Source: Halanaeroarchaeum sulfurireducens
Lineage (GTDB): Archaea; Halobacteriota; Halobacteria; Halobacteriales; Halobacteriaceae
Direction: 5' to 3'
Assembly: GCF_001011115.1 (NCBI RefSeq)
Contig: NZ_CP008875.1
Coordinates: 60,257 to 124,256 of the forward strand
Length of the DNA stretch: 64,000 bases
Part shown: piece after piece, positions 24,618-32,926 of the stretch
How the letters are laid out: every line of letters begins with the position of its first letter
How positions within the stretch are numbered: position 1 is the stretch's first letter
Made by a program: the position numbers and the translations under genes
The notes under the pieces: generated by a model
The model's database searches: none
Told to the model about the DNA's origin: nothing
Seen by the model: only the letters and a program-made list of their open reading frames with translations

Positions 24618-26640
24618 TATCGGACCGGGGGCGGAATTCCGCACAGATCAGTGGGAGGCTATTGACCGGCTGGTCAACCGACAGGAGCGAGTCTTCCTCG
24701 TTCAGCGGACTGGGTGGGGCAAGAGCACGGTGTACTTCATCGCAACTAAACTACTCCGTGAACAGGGCCACGGCCCAACGCTCATCATCAGTCCGCTACT
24801 GGCGCTGATGCGTAACCAGATCCAGGACGCCGAAACGCAGCTCGACCTGAACGCGTGGACCATCAACTCCAAGAACAAAGAGGAGTGGTCCGAGGCAAAA
24901 GACGCCGTTCGCGAGGGGCGCTGTGATCTGCTGCTGATCTCACCGGAGCGACTGGCGAATCCCGAGTTCCAGGAGGATGTGTTACTCGCGATGGACGAGG
25001 AGTTCGGGCTTCTTGTCGTGGACGAAGCGCACTGTATCTCCGATTGGGGGCACGATTTCCGCCCGGATTACCGCCGAATTAGACGCATCCTCCAGCAGCT
25101 ACCGGACCACATCCCGGTGGCGGCGACGACTGCAACCGCCAACGATCGAGTCGTCGATGATGTTACCAATCAAGTTCCCGATCTCCAGGTAATCCGTGGT
25201 GATCTCGTCCGGAAGTCACTGCGTCTCCAGACAAACAAGCTGGGGTCACGGGCCCGGCGGCTCGCCTGGCTCGCTGAGAACGTCCCCGACCTGCCATCCT
25301 CGGGCATCGTGTACTGCCTGACGACCGACGAGGTTGAGACGGTCGCCGAGTGGATGCGACAACAGGGCCTCGAGTTCGAGCCATACCATGGCGGAATGGA
25401 CGACGAGCGTCGCCGCGAACTGGAAGCCCAACTCATGGCGAACGAAGTGGACGGCCTGGCAGCCACGAATGCCCTCGGGATGGGGTTCAACAAACCAGAT
25501 CTGGGCTGGGTTATTCACTTCCAACGTCCGCCGAATCTTATCCGGTACTACCAGGAGATTGGACGGGCGGGGCGTGACCTAGACGACGCCTTCGCTGTCC
25601 TTCTCTCCGGCGACGAGGACAACCAGATTGCGGAGTACTTCATCGGGGAAGCGTTTCCCGACCCCGAGGAGTTCGAGATCGTACTTTCGACGCTGGCGGA
25701 CAGCGAGGTGCCATTGCACAAGTACCAGCTCCTCAAACGGGCGAACATCTCCTGGAAGGCGGCCTCCCAGTGTCTAGACATGGTTCGGGTCGACAACGCC
25801 GTCATTCGGGTTGAGGACGGATTTGAGCGGACAGCCGCCGACTGGAACTACGACCACGACCGCATCGCGTCAGTCACCCAGCAACGTCGACGGGAGCTCG
25901 AGCGTATCAAGCAGTTCGTCCAAACCGACGACTGTCTGACCCGGTTCATCGACGACGAATTAGATGGCTCCCTCGAGGAGGATTGTGGCCGCTGTGCCTC
26001 CTGTAGGGGGCCGGTCCTCCCGACGGAGGTGCAGGACGAAAGCCTCGTTTCGGCGGCCGTAGAGCACTACCGGGCTGAATCGGTAGCCGAGATATCGCCC
26101 CGATACTACATGCCCAAGGAAGACGGCCGCTCGAAAATCGCTGAAGAGCGGAAACCTGAACCGGGGCGTGCATTGGCAGTTTACGGTGACCCAGGGTATG
26201 GCGCGCTGGTCAGCCAACAGTTTGACCAAGACAATGGGTACAGCCAGAAGCTGGTTGACGCCGCAGTCGAGTACATCAAACAGGAGTGGACACCGTCATC
26301 AAGTCCGACCTGGGTCACTGCTGTTCCCTCCCCGACGGGCGAGGAGAAGGTTCAGGATCTCGCCAGACGAATCGCGACCGGACTGGGAATCGATTACGTC
26401 CACGCCGTCGAACAGGTCGAACCGATGCAGCCCCAGCACGAACTGGCGAACTCCTACCAGAAACGCTGGAACGTCGAGGGGGCGTTCGCGACGACTGATG
26501 AGGTTCGGGCCGAGCCTGTCCTGCTGATCGACGACACTGTCGGCTCACGGTGGAGTTTCACAGAGGCGGCACTGATGCTTCGCGATGCCGGGAGCGGTCC
26601 AGTTTATCCCTTTGCGTTGGCAGAACGGACCCGGTGGTAA
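24559..26640 (+). CDS. RecQ-family helicase fused to a phosphoribosyltransferase domain
   Basis: About 693 residues from the GTG at 24559. Helicase motifs in order: FRTDQWEAI (Q-like motif), QRTGWGKST (Walker A), VVDEAHCISDWGHDFRPDYRRI (the DEAH box plus the RecQ aromatic-rich loop), VAATTATAN (motif III), then NALGMGFNKPD and YYQEIGRAGRD (motifs V, VI). A four-cysteine zinc segment (CGRCASCRG, with DDCLTRF before it) matches RecQ-Ct. The last 150 residues end in PVLLIDDTVGSRWSFTEAALMLRDAG, a PRPP-binding loop of type I phosphoribosyltransferases. The PRTase may recognise a nucleotide signal; the RecQ-PRTase fusion occurs in other prokaryotes, often near defence genes. Confidence 0.85.
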   Translation: MNGDSSESTKRRAQELLERSIGPGAEFRTDQWEAIDRLVNRQERVFLVQRTGWGKSTVYFIATKLLREQGHGPTLIISPLLALMRNQIQDAETQLDLNAWTINSKNKEEWSEAKDAVREGRCDLLLISPERLANPEFQEDVLLAMDEEFGLLVVDEAHCISDWGHDFRPDYRRIRRILQQLPDHIPVAATTATANDRVVDDVTNQVPDLQVIRGDLVRKSLRLQTNKLGSRARRLAWLAENVPDLPSSGIVYCLTTDEVETVAEWMRQQGLEFEPYHGGMDDERRRELEAQLMANEVDGLAATNALGMGFNKPDLGWVIHFQRPPNLIRYYQEIGRAGRDLDDAFAVLLSGDEDNQIAEYFIGEAFPDPEEFEIVLSTLADSEVPLHKYQLLKRANISWKAASQCLDMVRVDNAVIRVEDGFERTAADWNYDHDRIASVTQQRRRELERIKQFVQTDDCLTRFIDDELDGSLEEDCGRCASCRGPVLPTEVQDESLVSAAVEHYRAESVAEISPRYYMPKEDGRSKIAEERKPEPGRALAVYGDPGYGALVSQQFDQDNGYSQKLVDAAVEYIKQEWTPSSSPTWVTAVPSPTGEEKVQDLARRIATGLGIDYVHAVEQVEPMQPQHELANSYQKRWNVEGAFATTDEVRAEPVLLIDDTVGSRWSFTEAALMLRDAGSGPVYPFALAERTRW

Positions 26641-27188
26641 CACCGGCCGTTGCTGTCCGAGCCATCTCTGTTCGGTGACGATTCATCTCCGTGATGAGGC
26701 CGTTGTGTCGTTCCCGGCACGCCCCACTCGCCGCATTCCGCCCTCCGCGTCGCTCGCGACCGACCATTCCGCCCTCCGCGTCGCTCGCGACCGACCATTC
26801 CGGGCGTGCGGGCGCTCTCCGCACCGCGAGCGCCCGTTCCGGGCTAAAATGAATGTGCCCTCGACGCCAGCGGGTATCCCCGTCGGTTGCGCCCCTCGCG
26901 GGCTTTCGCGTTCCAGCGCTTTGTCCCGCCTGCGCTGTCGCGCGCCGCGGTGTGGCGCGCGTTCTCGGCGACAGTCGCTCTGGACACGAACCCACAGTCC
27001 GGGCCGGACACGAGCGGGCATATCGGTATCGGCACACCTCTGCACTGACTACGTCGCCGGTGGTTCTTTTTGCGCCTGCAATGGGTGCAGGCTCGAAGCG
27101 ATCGTGCCTGCATGGTAATACAGGTGATTTCTGATGGAACAACGCCACCGGCGACAGGTGTATCGTCAATCAGCGGGGGACTGGCCGG
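26641..27188. repeat. GC-rich structured repeat, copy 1
   Basis: No gene. It contains a 31-bp tandem (ATTCCGCCCTCCGCGTCGC..., starting at 26735 and 26766) and a block (about 26725-27010) about 80 percent alike to 31155-31417. Hairpins: GGGCGCTC with GAGCGCCC near 26810-26835, and CGCGCGCC with GGCGCGCG near 26939-26962. The second hairpin has different sequence but the same pairing in copy 2. Confidence 0.6.
27074..27092 (+). promoter_or_regulatory. Leader hairpin before 27189
   Basis: GCCTGCA (27074-27080) pairs with TGCAGGC (27086-27092) around ATGGG, after a T-tract. Same loop motif (ATGGGT) as the hairpins at 48895 and 54976. Confidence 0.55.
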
Positions 27189-27365
27189 ATGTCCGTTGAT
27201 CTTAACGGGATTGAGCAGGCCGAAGACGAACTGGAAGACTGGCTGGTCGACCAAGCCGAATCCGGCGTTCCCGAAGTCGTCCTCATGGGGCTCCTTCGTG
27301 ACTACGCTGACGACATCGAGCATCTCGGCTATGTCCCGCGGATGTGGGGTCACAGCGACCAATGA
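27189..27365 (+). CDS. Small protein (58 aa)
   Basis: ATG at 27189, stop at 27363-27365. The product starts MSVDLNGIEQAEDELEDWL and ends RMWGHSDQ; it is acidic, with a hydrophobic centre (VPEVVLMGLLRDYADDIEHLGYVP), so it looks like a genuine small helical protein. It is below the usual gene-finder limit. It lies after a leader hairpin and before a second leader hairpin that has lost its gene to the TnpB insertion. Confidence 0.6.
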   Translation: MSVDLNGIEQAEDELEDWLVDQAESGVPEVVLMGLLRDYADDIEHLGYVPRMWGHSDQ

Positions 27366-27400
27366 TGTGACCCCAACTCGACTTGCTTGTGTTGGTTTTT

Positions 27401-27425
27401 CGCGCCCGGAACGGGCGGAGGCGCG
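27401..27425 (+). promoter_or_regulatory. Orphan leader hairpin
   Basis: After TTTTT, CGCGCC (27401-27406) pairs with GGCGCG (27420-27425), or GCCCG (27404-27408) with CGGGC around GAA. A GGAGG lies in the 3' arm 8 nt before a GTG. The reading frame from that GTG stops after nine codons, just before the TnpB element, so its gene was probably destroyed. Confidence 0.55.
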
Positions 27426-27563
27426 ACGTGATCGTGCCTTCACCAGAGAGGAATTGAAAACGAGACGACGTTGCCAGACCAGCTCCGACAGTAGTTTTCC
27501 GAGAATCGTGCAGTCAACTGGAATCGGCGAAGGCGTGCCCTGGATGTAATATCGTTCAGATCC

Positions 27564-28805
27564 ATGAAACGAACGAATACATTCGATATTGCTCCCGACT
27601 CTGAAACAACAGAAGAAATCCTTACGCGAGTGCTGGACGCGTCGGCAAGTCTCTGGAATAAACTCACCTACGACCGCCGCCAGCAGTTCTTCGACGGCGA
27701 AAGTGTCTGGGAGTGCGATGGCTACTACGACGAGTACGTCGACGTGCTAAGCGGAGCGACGACCCAACAGATTGCTCGCGTGAACGATACTGCATGGCGA
27801 TCCTTCTTCGAACTTCTCAACGATCCTGAGTACGATCCGAGTCCCCCCGGCTACTGGGGGAATCAAGACGATGGCCGAGAACTCCGAACGTACATTCGAA
27901 ACGATTCGTACACCATTCAGTGGAACAGGCGGTCCCGACTGGAAATCCGCATCGGCATGGATCTCAAAGACGAGTACGGATTCGGAATGTACGAACGGCT
28001 TCGGTTACCGGTTCGGGGCAATCCGAAGTGGCGTGGAGACAGTGGTCGACTCGAAATCTCGTACGACTCGGTCGAAGAGACGTACCGTGTGCATCAATCC
28101 GTAACCATCGACGACGTCGAAGAGAGCAGATCAGATGGCTCCGAGGCCGCTGCACTCGATCTCGGTGCAAACGTGCTCGTTGCCTGTACGACAACGACCG
28201 AGGAGCAGTATCTCTACAGTGGACAAACCCCGTTCGAGCAGTTTCGAGAGACGACTAACGCTATCGCCAGCGCTCAAGCGAAACTCCCTGATGGACGACA
28301 CACGAGTCAACGAATCAAACGGCTCTATCGCAAACGCTCGCGGCGACGTGACCATGCAGTGAACGCACTCCTTCGGGACTTAGTCGAGCGTTTAGAGGCG
28401 GCTGGTGTCTCAACGCTCTACCACGGCGATCTCACCGGGGTGCTCGGTGAGTACTGGTCAGTCGAAGCGAACCTCAAAGCACAGACCTTCTGGGCTCACC
28501 GGCAGTGTATCGATCGACTCGAATCAGTCTGTGAAGAGTACGGAATCGACGTAGGAGCACTCTCGGAGGCGTGGACGTCCCAAACCTGTCCAGAATGTGG
28601 CGAACGGGACCGAACACGCCGGCATCGAGAGACGCTCACCTGTCCGTGTGGTTTCGACGGCCACGCCGACCTCGTTGCTTCGAGAACATTGCTCGAACGA
28701 GCAACGAACACAACAGTCAGGCCGACGGCACGGCCCGTGCGGTTCCAGTGGGACGATCACCAGTGGTTTCCCGTCGAGGGAGCCACAGTGACGCCCAACG
28801 AATAG
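27564..28805 (+). CDS. tnpB: TnpB-like RNA-guided nuclease
   Basis: A 413-residue protein. The RuvC-like nuclease is split as usual: [11 protein letters not shown] with D199, YHGDLTGVL with D289 at the place of the second acidic residue (usually Glu), and [11 protein letters not shown] with D369 after a zinc finger of the form CPEC ... CPCG (about 340-365). The N-terminal 190 residues hold the wedge/REC-like part. TnpB proteins are guided by an RNA from the element's right end to cut DNA, which maintains the transposon. All three acidic residues are present, so activity is possible. The flanking orphan leader suggests insertion into a small backbone gene. Confidence 0.8.
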   Translation: MKRTNTFDIAPDSETTEEILTRVLDASASLWNKLTYDRRQQFFDGESVWECDGYYDEYVDVLSGATTQQIARVNDTAWRSFFELLNDPEYDPSPPGYWGNQDDGRELRTYIRNDSYTIQWNRRSRLEIRIGMDLKDEYGFGMYERLRLPVRGNPKWRGDSGRLEISYDSVEETYRVHQSVTIDDVEESRSDGSEAAALDLGANVLVACTTTTEEQYLYSGQTPFEQFRETTNAIASAQAKLPDGRHTSQRIKRLYRKRSRRRDHAVNALLRDLVERLEAAGVSTLYHGDLTGVLGEYWSVEANLKAQTFWAHRQCIDRLESVCEEYGIDVGALSEAWTSQTCPECGERDRTRRHRETLTCPCGFDGHADLVASRTLLERATNTTVRPTARPVRFQWDDHQWFPVEGATVTPNE

Positions 28806-28862
28806 CGCACAGACCCGCGAGGTGCCGCCGTAGCGTCCTCAACGCTAGCGAGCGGACGCTCC
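27564..28862 (+). mobile_element. IS1341-type element (stand-alone TnpB, IS200/IS605 group)
   Basis: Carries a tnpB gene without tnpA. After the gene, GCGTCC (about 28833) and GGACGC (about 28854) form a hairpin with a 15-nt loop, as at right ends of IS200/IS605 elements, where the TnpB guide (omega) RNA ends. The left end was not located; it probably lies between 27430 and 27560. Confidence 0.6.
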
Positions 28863-28933
28863 TATCTGTGGAGTGGATGTCGACCCGCTGGTCGCTTGCT
28901 TTTTGAACTGATACGCCGAACACACCTATTACA

Positions 28934-28962
28934 GCTCTGAATAGTATTACTAAATTCAGACA
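28934..28962. repeat. 29-nt palindrome, candidate recombination site (weak copy)
   Basis: GCTCTGAATA - 9-nt core GTATTACTA - AATTCAGACA. It has the same 10-9-10 layout as the strong copies at 32730 and 35511, with CTGAATA and ATTCAG conserved. It lies between TnpB and pdxT. Confidence 0.4.
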
Positions 28963-29042
28963 CATTCTCAGGAGCGTGCTGTATACAGGGCGCGAATGCA
29001 GCAAACTCCGTAATGTTGAAAATAACGATATCTGCGACCTGG

Positions 29043-29642
29043 TTATTGTGGAGGTAAATCCGACTCGAAAAACACCAAATCATGTATTTGGGAAGCCCCG
29101 GTCAGTTCAGGATGAAACGCGGTGCCAACAACAGGAGGTTCCCGGACGGCAACAACCCGCCCATCATGCTCAGCAAGCACCTCAACCCCCTCTCCCACTT
29201 CTGTTATCGAGGGAGCCCGGATAAAGACGGCTGGAAACGGCTCATCTAACCCTCTGATTTGTAGATTCGTTTCAAAGCTATCTTTCTGCCGACCGAATGC
29301 ATTCCGATCGACGCTAACTTCAATCAAGTCTAACGTCTCTACGCGGCTATCTTGGGCGTCTTGTGCTGCAAGGATCAATCCAGCACATGTCGCCAAAAGT
29401 GGCTTTCCGGCATTAACATGGTCGACGATTTCTGAAGCGATTCCTTCACGATGGATGAACTGGGAAATAGCCGTGGACTCTCCCCCTGGCATCGACAAAA
29501 CATCACACTCAGGAACTTGTCCCGATTCACGAACTTCCAGCACTTCAACTGTCTCTCCGTGGCGGGATCCAGCGTGTTCGATGGCGGTGACATGCTCACT
29601 CACGTCGCCTTGCAGAGCAATGACACCAGCAGTCAGGGTCAT
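29043..29642 (-). CDS. pdxT: PLP synthase glutaminase subunit PdxT
   Basis: A 199-residue protein starting MTLTAGVIALQGDVSEH at 29642. It has VLSMPGGESTAISQF, the catalytic cysteine in LLATCAGLILAA, and a final HPELT that supplies the catalytic histidine; the glutamate lies in the same HPE triad region, as in all PdxT/SNO proteins. It releases ammonia from glutamine and passes it to PdxS for pyridoxal phosphate synthesis. The gene lies 25 nt after pdxS in the same operon. It is a housekeeping function in an otherwise mobile region, so it is probably cargo or a second copy. Confidence 0.95.
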   Translation of the reverse strand: MTLTAGVIALQGDVSEHVTAIEHAGSRHGETVEVLEVRESGQVPECDVLSMPGGESTAISQFIHREGIASEIVDHVNAGKPLLATCAGLILAAQDAQDSRVETLDLIEVSVDRNAFGRQKDSFETNLQIRGLDEPFPAVFIRAPSITEVGEGVEVLAEHDGRVVAVREPPVVGTAFHPELTGASQIHDLVFFESDLPPQ

Positions 29643-29667
29643 AATTCCAGTTCGAGATGACTCGTGT

Positions 29668-30576
29668 TCACACACCGCGCCCCTGAAGGCGCTCATCTTC
29701 GGGGATATCTGCGTTGGCTTCGCCTTCCATCCCCTGACCAGCACCTTCAGCAATCGCAGCCAGCGTCTCGGGGGAGTCCCAGTTGTTGACCGCCTCAACT
29801 ATCGCTTCACCCATCGCCTGAGGATTCTCGGCACCAAAGATGCCGCTACCGACGAAGATACCGTCACAGCCGTGGTGCATCATCAGCGCCGCGTCCGCTG
29901 GTGTGGCTATGCCACCAGCAGCGAAGTTCACCACTGGCAGCCGACCCATTTCCGCAGTTTCGTGGACGAGTTCTGCAGGAGCCTCGTGTTCACGAGCCCA
30001 TGACTCCCGCTCTTCATGAGTCATCCCTTCAAGCTGCCGGATTGCGCCCTTGATATTGCGCTGGTGATGGACGGCCTGGTTCACGTCACCGGTTCCGGCC
30101 TCTCCTTTGGTACGAATCATGGCGGCGCCTTCATCGATCCGCCGGAGTGCTTCGCCGAGGTCGCGAGCGCCACAGACGAACGGCGCGGTAAATTCGCGTT
30201 TATCGATATGATAGCGGTCGTCCGCAGGAGTAAGCACCTCGCTCTCATCGATCATGTCGACGCCTGTCGTCTCCAAGATCTCTGCCTCTTTCGTGTGGCC
30301 GATCCGTGATTTACCCATGACTGGAATCGATACCTCATCGATTATTTCCCGGACCTCCCCGGGATCGGCCATCCGGGCAACACCGCCACGCTTGCGGATA
30401 TCTGCCGGAACGGCCTCAAGCGCCATCACTGCGACGGCCCCTGCATCCTCGGCGATCCGGGCCTGCTTCCGGTTGACGACGTCCATAATGACGCCCCCTT
30501 TCTGCATCCGGGCAAATCCCTGCTTGACGAGATCAGTGCCGTGACGAAGTTCCTCAAGATCTGTCGCTTCAGCCAT
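29668..30576 (-). CDS. pdxS: PLP synthase subunit PdxS
   Basis: About 302 residues ([20 protein letters not shown] at 30576; an ATG nine bases further up at 30585 is possible). Typical PdxS segments: [86 protein letters not shown] and [17 protein letters not shown]. With PdxT it makes pyridoxal 5'-phosphate from ribose 5-phosphate, glyceraldehyde 3-phosphate and glutamine. The sequence looks complete, with both lysines expected for covalent intermediates (VMGKSRIGH and the earlier MDVV-side). It is divergent from the small gene at 30700. Confidence 0.95.
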   Translation of the reverse strand: MAEATDLEELRHGTDLVKQGFARMQKGGVIMDVVNRKQARIAEDAGAVAVMALEAVPADIRKRGGVARMADPGEVREIIDEVSIPVMGKSRIGHTKEAEILETTGVDMIDESEVLTPADDRYHIDKREFTAPFVCGARDLGEALRRIDEGAAMIRTKGEAGTGDVNQAVHHQRNIKGAIRQLEGMTHEERESWAREHEAPAELVHETAEMGRLPVVNFAAGGIATPADAALMMHHGCDGIFVGSGIFGAENPQAMGEAIVEAVNNWDSPETLAAIAEGAGQGMEGEANADIPEDERLQGRGV

Positions 30577-30699
30577 GAGAACCATTCCCCCATTCAGGTT
30601 TCTAAAGGCTTCGATGGACAGGTGGAAGTGTAGTGACGATCATGACAATTCGACGGAAACCAACAAGTGTGACTGTATCCTGGCATCCTACGAAGAGCT

Positions 30700-30975
30700 A
30701 TGATAAACGTGACGCTGGAAGAAAATGGGATTACAACTCGGTATTTTGAAACCGAGTCAGAGCGGGTGCTTGAATTTGGACATGCAGGACGTACCGCGGC
30801 AGTGATTCAGAATCGAGAAGGGTATGCGATGGTGAAAGTGCGAACGACACCGGATGGCGATGAACTGGAGCGGTACTATGGGTTCGACATGGCGCTCGAT
30901 CACGCAGCTGAACTGCTCGGGGTCGCCCCTCCAGATCTTCCAATCCCCGGTGAAGCTGTCGATATGGGAATGTGA
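30700..30975 (+). CDS. Small hypothetical protein next to pdxS
   Basis: A 91-residue protein. The N-terminal half looks beta-rich (INVTLEENGITTRYFETESERVLEFGHAGRTAAVIQN) and the C-terminal half helical (LDHAAELLGVAPPDLP). Family not recognised by name. It is divergent from pdxST with 115 nt between the starts, so it may share a control region. Confidence 0.65.
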   Translation: MINVTLEENGITTRYFETESERVLEFGHAGRTAAVIQNREGYAMVKVRTTPDGDELERYYGFDMALDHAAELLGVAPPDLPIPGEAVDMGM

Positions 30976-31632
30976 GCCAACCCACACGCCGCCCTCTCAG
31001 ATATCAAGACAATCCATCGCTACCGCTCTACTAAATAGATGGTCTGTATGCAGCAGGCCTGTTTTCTCAAATTATAGAAATTTCAGCACAAGATCGAGGT
31101 TCGGTAAGCAGGCGCACTGACACCTCCTATTTTGGTGTTTCTCTCCGGCCCGTCCCGCTCGCCGCATTCCGCCCTCCGCGTCACTCGCGACCGACCATTC
31201 CGGGCGTGCGGGCGCTCTCCGCACCGCCCGCGCCCGTTCCGGGCTAAAGTAAATCTGGTCTCGACGCCAGCATTAAGCGCGTTTTCGGTTGCGCCCCTCG
31301 CGGGCTTTCGCGTTCCAGCGCTTTGGCCCGTTCCGCGCGGCGAGCCACACCACGGCTCGCCGTGCTCACGACCGTCGCCCTGGACACGGACCCGCAGTCC
31401 GGGCCGGACGCGAGAAACGGCTTAAAGCTGGCCGCTCGCTCCGGGCGGGTCGGCGCGCGGTGCTGGATGGGTGGCCTCCTGGCGCGCTCTCGCTCGCGCC
31501 CTAGGGCGCTCGCGAAGGCGCGAGCGAGAGCGCGCGATGGATGAGTTGGTCGTTGTGGACAGCCACGGCTGGAGAGTCGTGGTGTCGGAAGAAGACGCCG
31601 AGTGAGCGCCTTCGGAATCAGGTCCGATTCCA
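30976..31632. other. 657-nt intergenic region with palindrome and GC-rich repeat copy 2
   Basis: No gene supported (a 22-codon frame at 31538 is too short to call). It holds a weak 29-nt palindrome (31028-31056) and copy 2 of the structured repeat (about 31155-31417), whose hairpin CGGCGAGCC / GGCTCGCCG near 31336-31360 corresponds to the copy-1 hairpin. A GC-rich self-complementary stretch (GCGCTCTCGCTCGCGCC ... GGCGCGAGCGAGAGCGCGC) lies at about 31481-31537. Confidence 0.55.
31028..31056. repeat. 29-nt palindrome, weak copy
   Basis: CTACTAAATA - GATGGTCTG - TATGCAGCAG. It matches the strong copy at 32730 at about 19 of 29 positions and keeps the 10-9-10 spacing. Confidence 0.4.
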
Positions 31633-32529
31633 ATGTCAAGTAAGAACGTCTCCAGTGAAGTAGTTTCGGTCGATGAACAGGCATTCGAGAAACACGATGA
31701 AGCCGAGGTCGACGAGGATGGCTTCGAAGTCGTCGGTGAGACCCCGAAGTTCCAGGCGACGGTGCAGATGGAAGTGCAGGCGAAGGTCGATTCAAACCAT
31801 CCGGACGCGCGGGTCGAGGAAGGACCGGATCACATGTTCGGGAAGACCCTCGAACAGGAAGAACGCATCAAGGCGCGGGAGGCTGAGCTGGAGCGCATCA
31901 GTGCCCAAGCCGAACTCGGGACGCAGGAGGGTCGGGAGAAGCGAACGCGAGATATCGCGGCAAAACAAAGTGCGAAGCGTCGGACGGAGTTCCAGAGGCG
32001 GAGAGCGAGCGTGGACCCAATGGCAGACCCGGATCGGCCGGACCCACGTGCAGAACTCAAACAGGAGCAGTTGGCGGCTGTGAATGAACAGTCGATGCGG
32101 TTGGCCGAGAAGCTGGATGGGTGGTCGCGGGCGGCGATCAGTCGGCGGCTGGCCGAAGCGGTCGTCATGGGGAGAGACATGACGAGTGCGGTCGTCGGGG
32201 TATTCGAGGAACTCCAGACGGCGCCGGGACAGGTGATCCCAATAGGGAAGGTCGAGGACGTGAACCGGAAGGAGGTGAGCATCGAAGGGACCGTGACCCA
32301 GTTGTGGGATGCGGATTCATCGGCAATTCAGCAAGTCGGGCTTATCGAAGACGAGAGCGGACGAACGAAGGTGACCGTCTGGGAGAAATCGAATCAACCC
32401 TGGATCGAAGAAGGCGAGCGCGTGCGAATACACGGGGCGGCGCGAAACTGGTATCAGGAGCGCGTCTCAGTGGCCCTGACCGGGTGGAGCACCGTGCACT
32501 TCCCAGAGCGCGGTCGGTGGTGGGAGTAG
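31633..32529 (+). CDS. RPA-like single-strand DNA-binding protein (one OB fold)
   Basis: A 298-residue protein. Residues 60-190 are charged and helical (coiled-coil-like EQEERIKAREAELERISAQ). The C-terminal 105 residues form an OB fold of the archaeal RPA type: IGKVEDVNRKEVSIEGTVTQLWDADSSAIQQVGLIEDESGRTKVTVWEK, then EEGERVRIHGAARNWYQERVSVAL and a closing FPERGRWW. It should bind single-stranded DNA in replication or transfer. A short copy of its last codons survives before the TFB gene at 45345-45393. No zinc finger is present, unlike chromosomal Rpa proteins. Confidence 0.75.
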   Translation: MSSKNVSSEVVSVDEQAFEKHDEAEVDEDGFEVVGETPKFQATVQMEVQAKVDSNHPDARVEEGPDHMFGKTLEQEERIKAREAELERISAQAELGTQEGREKRTRDIAAKQSAKRRTEFQRRRASVDPMADPDRPDPRAELKQEQLAAVNEQSMRLAEKLDGWSRAAISRRLAEAVVMGRDMTSAVVGVFEELQTAPGQVIPIGKVEDVNRKEVSIEGTVTQLWDADSSAIQQVGLIEDESGRTKVTVWEKSNQPWIEEGERVRIHGAARNWYQERVSVALTGWSTVHFPERGRWWE

Positions 32530-32634
32530 TCGGCTAACGCGGCCTTCTTTTTTGATGATGGCCGTTCACCCACTTCCCGCCGCCCCACCCAACCTCCACG
32601 TTCCGGGCGGCTCACAGAGCCGCCGGGCTTTCGC
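32530..32634 (+). repeat. Post-RPA repeat with perfect hairpin, copy 1
   Basis: After a T6 tract the sequence from about 32572 to 32634 is almost identical to 45438-45504. It includes GGCGGCTC-ACA-GAGCCGCC, a perfect 8-bp stem, and ends in GGGCTTTCGC. It may be a transcription end or RNA-stability element, or a recombination remnant. Confidence 0.6.
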
Positions 32635-32926
32635 TCTGATTACTCGTCACATATAGTGGAAGACATTGATTGTGGCATTTTTCAAACCCATTCCCACCAA
32701 AGTACTTCAATTATCTGGGGGATACCTGCGTGCTGAATAGAACGCGCGTATTCAGCACCTGATGTGAAATAACCCGGACGTCCAATGGACTGGAAATGCG
32801 ATTTTGGCCGATTGAAAAAAGCACCAATCCTTCGGGCCATATTCTGGAATTTTTCAACAACAGAATGGGGTGGCCTGTATTCTGCCCCCATTACAACTTT
32901 AATAGTGAGCTACAAAGGATAAACCA
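32635..32926. other. AT-rich promoter-side region of the histidine kinase
   Basis: No gene supported. It holds the strong 29-nt palindrome (32730-32758). Base composition drops sharply after 32634, marking the border of the mosaic. Confidence 0.5.
32730..32758. repeat. 29-nt palindrome, strong copy
   Basis: Arms GTGCTGAATA (32730-32739) and TATTCAGCAC (32749-32758) are perfectly complementary around the 9-nt core GAACGCGCG. It lies about 170 nt before the histidine kinase gene. Confidence 0.8.

Noticed and set aside
26585..27118. Long GC-rich frames on both strands
   Set aside because: Arg/Pro/Ala-rich low-complexity translations of the repeat block; the DNA repeat and hairpins explain the openness.
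32682..32891. 69-codon leftward frame
   Set aside because: Overlaps the strong palindrome and the kinase promoter region; composition not protein-like.
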